The position numbers were made by a program, and so were the translations under genes. Shown here piece by piece: positions 7,045 through 10,547 of a stretch of DNA of 10,547 nucleotides. Within the stretch, counting starts at the first letter, position 1; each line of letters opens with the position of its first letter. The notes below the pieces were generated by a model. That model was not told where the DNA came from, ran no database searches, and was given only the letters and a program-made list of their open reading frames with translations. Source of the DNA: JBEEMU01 sp043778315 (GTDB lineage: Bacteria; Bacteroidota; Bacteroidia; Chitinophagales; Saprospiraceae); contig JAYWGJ010000026.1 of the NCBI GenBank assembly GCA_043778315.1, positions 1 to 10,547 on the forward strand, read 5' to 3'.

Positions 7045-8979
7045 CTACGCTTCTTCGGCAGCCATTGTCGCGTTAATTTCCGCTATCAATTCGCTTACGC
7101 TCACCATACCTTTGTCGCCTTCGCCTTGCAAACGGAGCGATACTTTGCCTTCGGCAGCTTCTTTGTCGCCTACCACCAAAATATATTTGACGCGTTTGAG
7201 TTCGGTGTCGCGTATTTTGCGTCCGATAGTTTCGTTGCGGTCATCTACATAGCCGCGCAGGTCGGCGAGGAGGAGTTGTTTTTGCAAATCGTTAGCATAA
7301 TCCACCACTTTTTCGCTCACGGGCAATATCGCAAACTGCTCCGACGCGAGCCACAACGGGAACTTGCCCGCGCAGTGTTCTATCAGTACACTCACAAATC
7401 GCTCGACCGAGCCGAACGGTGCGCGGTGAATCATCACGGGCGTATGCCGCGTGTTGTCTGCGCCGATGTACTCGAGTTCGAAGCGTTCGGGCAGGTTGTA
7501 ATCTACTTGAATTGTACCTAATTGCCACGAGCGACCGAGCGCGTCTTTGACCATGAAATCGAGCTTCGGACCATAAAAAGCGGCTTCGCCCAACTCTGTT
7601 GTCGTTGCCAAACCGACCTCTTGCGTCGCCTCGATGATAGCGCGTTCCGCTTTCTCCCAGTTTTCGTCGCTGCCTATGTATTTGGTTGGGTTTTCGGGGT
7701 CGCGGAGCGATATTTGCGCCGTGAAATCCTTGAATCCCATTTTGCGGAACACATATAAAGTAAGGTCTAATACGTTCAGGAACTCGCCTTTGAGTTGGTC
7801 GGGCGTACAGAAAATATGCGCATCGTCTTGCGTAAAGCAACGCACCCGTGATAAACCATGCAATTCGCCGCTTTGTTCGTAACGGTACACCGTTCCAAAT
7901 TCTGCTATCCGAACAGGCAACTCCTTGTAAGAGTGCGGTTTATGTCCGTATATTTCGCAGTGATGCGGGCAGTTCATGGGTTTCAATAAAAATATTTCGT
8001 CTTTTTTGGGTGTGGTAATTGGTTGGAACGAGTCCGCGCCGTATTTCGCCCAGTGACCGCTTGTTTCGTATAGCGTTTTGCTGCCAATATGCGGCGTGAT
8101 GACGGCTTGATAGCCGCGTCGGAGTTGTTCTTTTTTTAGGAAATCCTCTAATCGTTGGCGTAAAGCTGTACCTTTTGGCAACCAAATAGGCAGTCCTGCG
8201 CCCACTTTTTCGGAGAACATAAACAGCTCGAGTTCTTGTCCTAATTTGCGGTGGTCGCGTTTGCGCGCCTCTTCCAATAGGCGCAAATACTCCTCGAGTT
8301 CGGCTGCTTTCGGGAACGTTGCGCCGTAGATGCGCGTGAGTTGCGGACGGGTTTCGTCGCCGCGCCAGTACGCGCCTGCGATGCTCATCAATTTTATCGC
8401 TTTGATGTGTCCAGTATGCGGAATGTGTGGACCGCGACAAAGGTCGGTAAATTCGCCTTGTGTATAAAACGTGATGCTGCCGTCTTCCAAGTCGTTAAGC
8501 ATCTCCAATTTATATTGGTCGCCTTTGGCGGTGAAATACGCCAAAGCGTCGCTTTTAGACACTTCTTTGCGGATAAATTCGTTTTTTTTGCCTGCTAATT
8601 CCTTCATTTTCGCCTCGATACGCGCAAGGTCTTCGTTCGTGATTTTTTGTGTGCCGAAGTCCACATCGTAGTAAAAACCAGTCTCGATGGCAGGTCCGAT
8701 GCCGAACTTAGTACCAGGATACAACGCTTCTAATGCCTCCGCTAATAGGTGCGCGGAGGAGTGCCAAAACGTCGTTTTGCCTTCGCGGTCGGTCCAGGTG
8801 AGGAGTTGCAGGGTCGCGTCGGTCGTGATAGGTCGGTTCGTGTCCCAGCCTGCGCCGTTCACTTTCGCGCCGAGTACGTTGCGCGCTAGCCCTGCGCTGA
8901 TGCTTTCGGCAACCTGCATTGCAGTTACGCCCGCTTCATACTGTCGACTCGCGCCGTCAGGAAAAGTAATGTTTATCAT
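7045..8979 (-). CDS. thrS: Threonyl-tRNA synthetase
   Basis: A full-length 644-residue class II synthetase that charges tRNA-Thr with threonine in the cytoplasm. Domain order is complete: N-terminal TGS domain (about 1-62), editing domain (63-225) with H73 and H77 of HSSAH and C181/H185 of CRGPH, catalytic core (about 245-540) and C-terminal anticodon-binding domain (about 545-640). Zinc ligands for threonine recognition are intact: C337 in MNCPHH, H388 in DDAHIF and H518 in MIHRAPFGSVERF. Class II motifs appear at VYRYEQSGELHGL (364-376) and GSVERF (523-528). The start ATG gives MINITFPDG, the expected TGS beginning. The gene stands alone: no infC, rpmI or rplT follows, and it faces the permease across a terminator. 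An inverted repeat lies 20 bases upstream of the start. Confidence 0.98.
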   Translation of the reverse strand: MINITFPDGASRQYEAGVTAMQVAESISAGLARNVLGAKVNGAGWDTNRPITTDATLQLLTWTDREGKTTFWHSSAHLLAEALEALYPGTKFGIGPAIETGFYYDVDFGTQKITNEDLARIEAKMKELAGKKNEFIRKEVSKSDALAYFTAKGDQYKLEMLNDLEDGSITFYTQGEFTDLCRGPHIPHTGHIKAIKLMSIAGAYWRGDETRPQLTRIYGATFPKAAELEEYLRLLEEARKRDHRKLGQELELFMFSEKVGAGLPIWLPKGTALRQRLEDFLKKEQLRRGYQAVITPHIGSKTLYETSGHWAKYGADSFQPITTPKKDEIFLLKPMNCPHHCEIYGHKPHSYKELPVRIAEFGTVYRYEQSGELHGLSRVRCFTQDDAHIFCTPDQLKGEFLNVLDLTLYVFRKMGFKDFTAQISLRDPENPTKYIGSDENWEKAERAIIEATQEVGLATTTELGEAAFYGPKLDFMVKDALGRSWQLGTIQVDYNLPERFELEYIGADNTRHTPVMIHRAPFGSVERFVSVLIEHCAGKFPLWLASEQFAILPVSEKVVDYANDLQKQLLLADLRGYVDDRNETIGRKIRDTELKRVKYILVVGDKEAAEGKVSLRLQGEGDKGMVSVSELIAEINATMAAEEA

Positions 8980-8999
8980 AAAAAAATAATTAATTGCGA

Positions 9000-9034
9000 T
9001 TAATAATCATTCCATTTTTAGATATGATTATTAA
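9000..9034. promoter_or_regulatory. Perfect 11-bp inverted repeat upstream of thrS
   Basis: TTAATAATCAT at 9000-9010 and its exact reverse complement at 9024-9034 flank a 13-base spacer, 20 bases upstream of the thrS start codon. It could be an AT-rich hairpin in the thrS leader or a two-fold-symmetric protein-binding site. It is too AT-rich to be a strong terminator and has no T-box features. The function is inferred from position only. Confidence 0.45.
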
Positions 9035-9103
9035 ATACGAGTGATAATTTAAAACTAAAACGTAAAATTAGTATTTTTTTGGGGATAATATTTAAATAAT
9101 TGA

Positions 9104-9218
9104 CTACTAGTACAGTGTGTATTAAATAAATTTGCATCAATTTATCTGCGAGTGTTAGTTTTTATAACAAAATCAAAATCCCCAAACGAGATTATTTAAT
9201 CTACACTGTACTTAGTAG
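9104..9218. repeat. 115-bp palindromic element with 26-27 bp terminal inverted repeats
   Basis: The left arm (9104-9129, beginning CTACTAGTACAGTGT) and right arm (9192-9218) are complementary over 26/27 bases, differing by a one-base indel and two adjacent mismatches. The 62-base interior has no reading frame. Size and shape fit a very small MITE, the fused ends of a deleted insertion sequence, or a long hairpin RNA. No target duplication is evident. A perfect 9-bp complement (TTTGGGGAT at 9078-9086, ATCCCCAAA at 9178-9186) joins the left flank to the interior. Confidence 0.6.
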
Positions 9219-9334
9219 ATGTTGCCAAATAAACAAGGTTGTCCGTAAAGCGCGATTTTAGAGTAAATATGTATACAAACGTTTAGCTTTAAAATGAGGG
9301 AGGATTATAACTGTTTTCCTTTGCTGTGAAGTAC

Positions 9335-9578
9335 TTAGGAACGTGTAAAACTTAAGTTGGACGTTTTAGCTTGTCTTTTACTTCAATACCGCTTCACTCA
9401 ATAAGTAACATGAGCGAATAAGAAGCCATAGAAAGGGCTTCTTATGTTGTGAACGCTGCGAAGCAGCGCAGCTACAACCCTTATTTCGTTTATTGTCTTG
9501 ACTCAGCACGAGCAAAGCGAACTGGCGAAGCAAATCCTGCACAAAAATCTGTCCAACTTAAATTCTACACATTCCTAA
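9335..9578. mobile_element. 244-bp MITE-like element with 28-bp terminal inverted repeats
   Basis: The outer 28 bases (9335-9362, starting TTAGGAACGTGTA, and 9551-9578, ending TACACATTCCTAA) are inverted repeats with 25 of 28 positions matching; all three differences are transitions. The interior carries two strong hairpins, a perfect 10-bp stem at 9418-9445 and CGCTGC/GCAGCG at 9454-9468 enclosed by GTTGT/ACAAC, and no transposase. The 6-mer ACTTAG occurs at both junctions (9333-9338, 9578-9583), partly inside the repeats. Alternatively TA is duplicated at 9336-9337 and 9576-9577, so the exact target duplication is unclear. It lies 33 bases downstream of the DUF4159 stop codon and may act as its terminator. 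The mobilising transposase family cannot be named. Confidence 0.65.
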
Positions 9579-9611
9579 CTTAGATGTTGGTTCTTTATTT
9601 GCAGCCCTCTC

Positions 9612-10286
9612 CTACTGCGCAAACACAAAACGCACTAAATTTGCGCCCATCTGCAAGGCTTTCTGGCGGTTTTCTTCGGGGTCTTTGTGTACGCTTTGGT
9701 CTTCCCAGCCGTCGCCGAGGTCACATTCTACCGAGTAAAAAACGACCATTCGCCCTTTCCAAAACAAGCCGAAGCCGCGTGGCGGCGTGCCGTCGTGTTC
9801 GTGTATTTTGGGCAGTCCACCTACAAAATTGTATTTTTGATGATACACGCCGTGGTTAAACGGCAACTCTTTAAGCTCCGCTTCGGGGAACACTTTTTTG
9901 AGCGCGGGACGCACATATTGATCCATTCCATAGTTGTCGTCGATGTGCAAAAAACCGCCCGCGAGCAAATACATACGCAAGTTTTCGGCTTCTTGGTCGC
10001 TAAACTGCACATTGCCGTGACCCGTCATGTGGAGAAAAGCGTAGTTGAATAAATCGCTGCTGCCTACCTCCACAGGCACGTTGTCCACATCTAAATTCGT
10101 ACCTAAATTTTGGTTACAAAACTTAGCGAGATTGGGTAGGGAGGTCGGATTAGCGTACCAATCGCCGCCGCCGTTGTATTTCAACAACCCCAAACGCAGC
10201 TTTTGCGCCGTTGCGCGTTGCGCAAAAGCGGTAGTATAACATACCAATAAGCAGCTTATCGCTAATATTATTGCCTTGAAATTCAT
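9612..10286 (-). CDS. Exported DUF4159-domain protein
   Basis: A 224-residue protein with a clear signal peptide (MNFKAIILAISCLLVCYTTA, then FAQ; probable cleavage after A22), followed by one DUF4159 domain covering nearly all of the mature chain. Recognisable conserved stretches are GGGDWYANPTSLPNL (39-53), FLHMTGHGNVQFS (84-96), LLAGGFLHIDDNYG (107-120), HGVYHQKYNF (145-154), IHEHDGTPPRGFGLFWKGR (161-179) and YSVECDLGDGWED (184-196). The fold resembles a glutamine-amidotransferase-like domain, but no Cys-His-Glu triad is evident and the function is unknown. The frame is open to 10472, yet those 62 extra codons overlap the upstream flavoprotein gene and lack family similarity; the signal peptide fixes the ATG at 10284-10286. 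A 49-base gap from the upstream gene suggests co-transcription. Confidence 0.9.
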   Translation of the reverse strand: MNFKAIILAISCLLVCYTTAFAQRATAQKLRLGLLKYNGGGDWYANPTSLPNLAKFCNQNLGTNLDVDNVPVEVGSSDLFNYAFLHMTGHGNVQFSDQEAENLRMYLLAGGFLHIDDNYGMDQYVRPALKKVFPEAELKELPFNHGVYHQKYNFVGGLPKIHEHDGTPPRGFGLFWKGRMVVFYSVECDLGDGWEDQSVHKDPEENRQKALQMGANLVRFVFAQ

Positions 10287-10335
10287 AGTTTTTTTTATTT
10301 TGCAAATATTTAAATTCATTATATTATAAAAAATA

Positions 10336-10547
10336 TTATTTATTTTCTGCCATCGCCAATCCTGCAATATGCCCTGCCGTCCATGCCGCTTGAAAGTTAA
10401 AACCGCCCGTGATAGCGTCAATATTGAGTATTTCGCCTGCAAAATAGAGATTCGGAAAGAGTTTACTCTCAAAAGTCTTGAAGTTCACCTCTTTGAGCGA
10501 CACGCCGCCAGCCGTCACAAATTCCTCTTTAAACGTACTTTTTCCGT
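10336..10547 (-). CDS. HI0933/YhiN-family FAD-dependent oxidoreductase (5' part outside window)
   Basis: Only the C-terminal 69 or so codons are present; the frame runs off the right edge. The residues GKSTFKEEFVTAGGVSLKEV, then FESKLFPNLYFAGEILNIDA, then ITGGFNFQAAWTAGHIAG, match the conserved C-terminus of the HI0933-like flavoproteins (TIGR00275; often annotated as aminoacetone oxidase family FAD-binding enzyme or NAD(P)/FAD-dependent oxidoreductase). The GEILNIDAITGGFNFQ segment closes the FAD site. The physiological substrate is not settled for most members. It precedes the DUF4159 gene on the same strand. Confidence 0.92.
   Translation of the reverse strand, partial: GKSTFKEEFVTAGGVSLKEVNFKTFESKLFPNLYFAGEILNIDAITGGFNFQAAWTAGHIAGLAMAENK

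Noticed and set aside
7292..7840. Long Arg-rich open frame inside thrS
   Set aside because: It is a same-strand shadow of the well-conserved thrS frame with low-complexity Arg-rich content.
8687..8989. Open frames on the + strand opposite thrS
   Set aside because: They are antisense shadows of conserved synthetase codons with no recognisable domain.
8980..9103. T-box or other tRNA-sensing riboswitch before thrS
   Set aside because: No T-box consensus or specifier-loop architecture is visible, and the class is not typical of Bacteroidota.
9294..9329. Short ORF beginning ATGAGGGAGGAT
   Set aside because: Only about eleven codons, in intergenic repeat-rich DNA, with no supporting signal.
10303..10310. 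-7 promoter element before the DUF4159 gene
   Set aside because: It has one mismatch to TAnnTTTG, lies in very AT-rich DNA, and the short gap favours co-transcription with the upstream gene.
10287..10472. N-terminal extension of the DUF4159 protein
   Set aside because: It overlaps the end of the flavoprotein gene in another frame, and a clear signal peptide begins at 10286.

Overview
The window looks like an ordinary stretch of chromosome from a member of the Bacteroidota. The first gene ends in a type IX secretion sorting domain, which is essentially confined to that phylum. The other families fit too: a WG-repeat protein, a stand-alone DUF4159 protein, DUF2461, an HtrB/LpxL-like acyltransferase and an HI0933-type flavoprotein. 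Shine-Dalgarno sequences are weak or absent and intergenic DNA is AT-rich, also as expected. I cannot name genus or species.

Layout. (1) 2-1615 (+): 3' part of a large secreted choice-of-anchor B/carboxypeptidase-regulatory-like protein with a T9SS tail. (2) 1616-2144: 7-bp-periodic repeats that become a 42-bp tandem array abutting the next gene. (3) 2145-3020 and 3102-4226 (+): a lipid A-type acyltransferase and an exported WG-repeat protein. (4) A bidirectional terminator, then a convergent DUF2461 gene (4315-4980, -). (5) 4981-5279: divergent intergenic region with two related hairpins. (6) 5280-6851 (+): APC-family amino acid permease, followed by a second heptamer-repeat patch and another bidirectional terminator. 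(7) 7045-8979 (-): threonyl-tRNA synthetase (thrS). (8) 8980-9611: a gene-free 630-bp gap holding an 11-bp inverted repeat in the thrS leader, a 115-bp palindromic element and a 244-bp MITE-like element. (9) 9612-10286 and 10336-10547 (-): an exported DUF4159 protein and the 3' end of an HI0933/YhiN-family flavoprotein, probably co-transcribed.

The genes do not form an obvious shared pathway. They are housekeeping, envelope and transport functions in small transcription units separated by convergent terminators. No defence system, phage, CRISPR array, rRNA or tRNA was recognised. The unusual content is intergenic: two heptamer-repeat patches sharing inverted and direct copies, one forming an in-frame 91-codon extension of the acyltransferase ORF, and the cluster of small inverted-repeat elements upstream of thrS.
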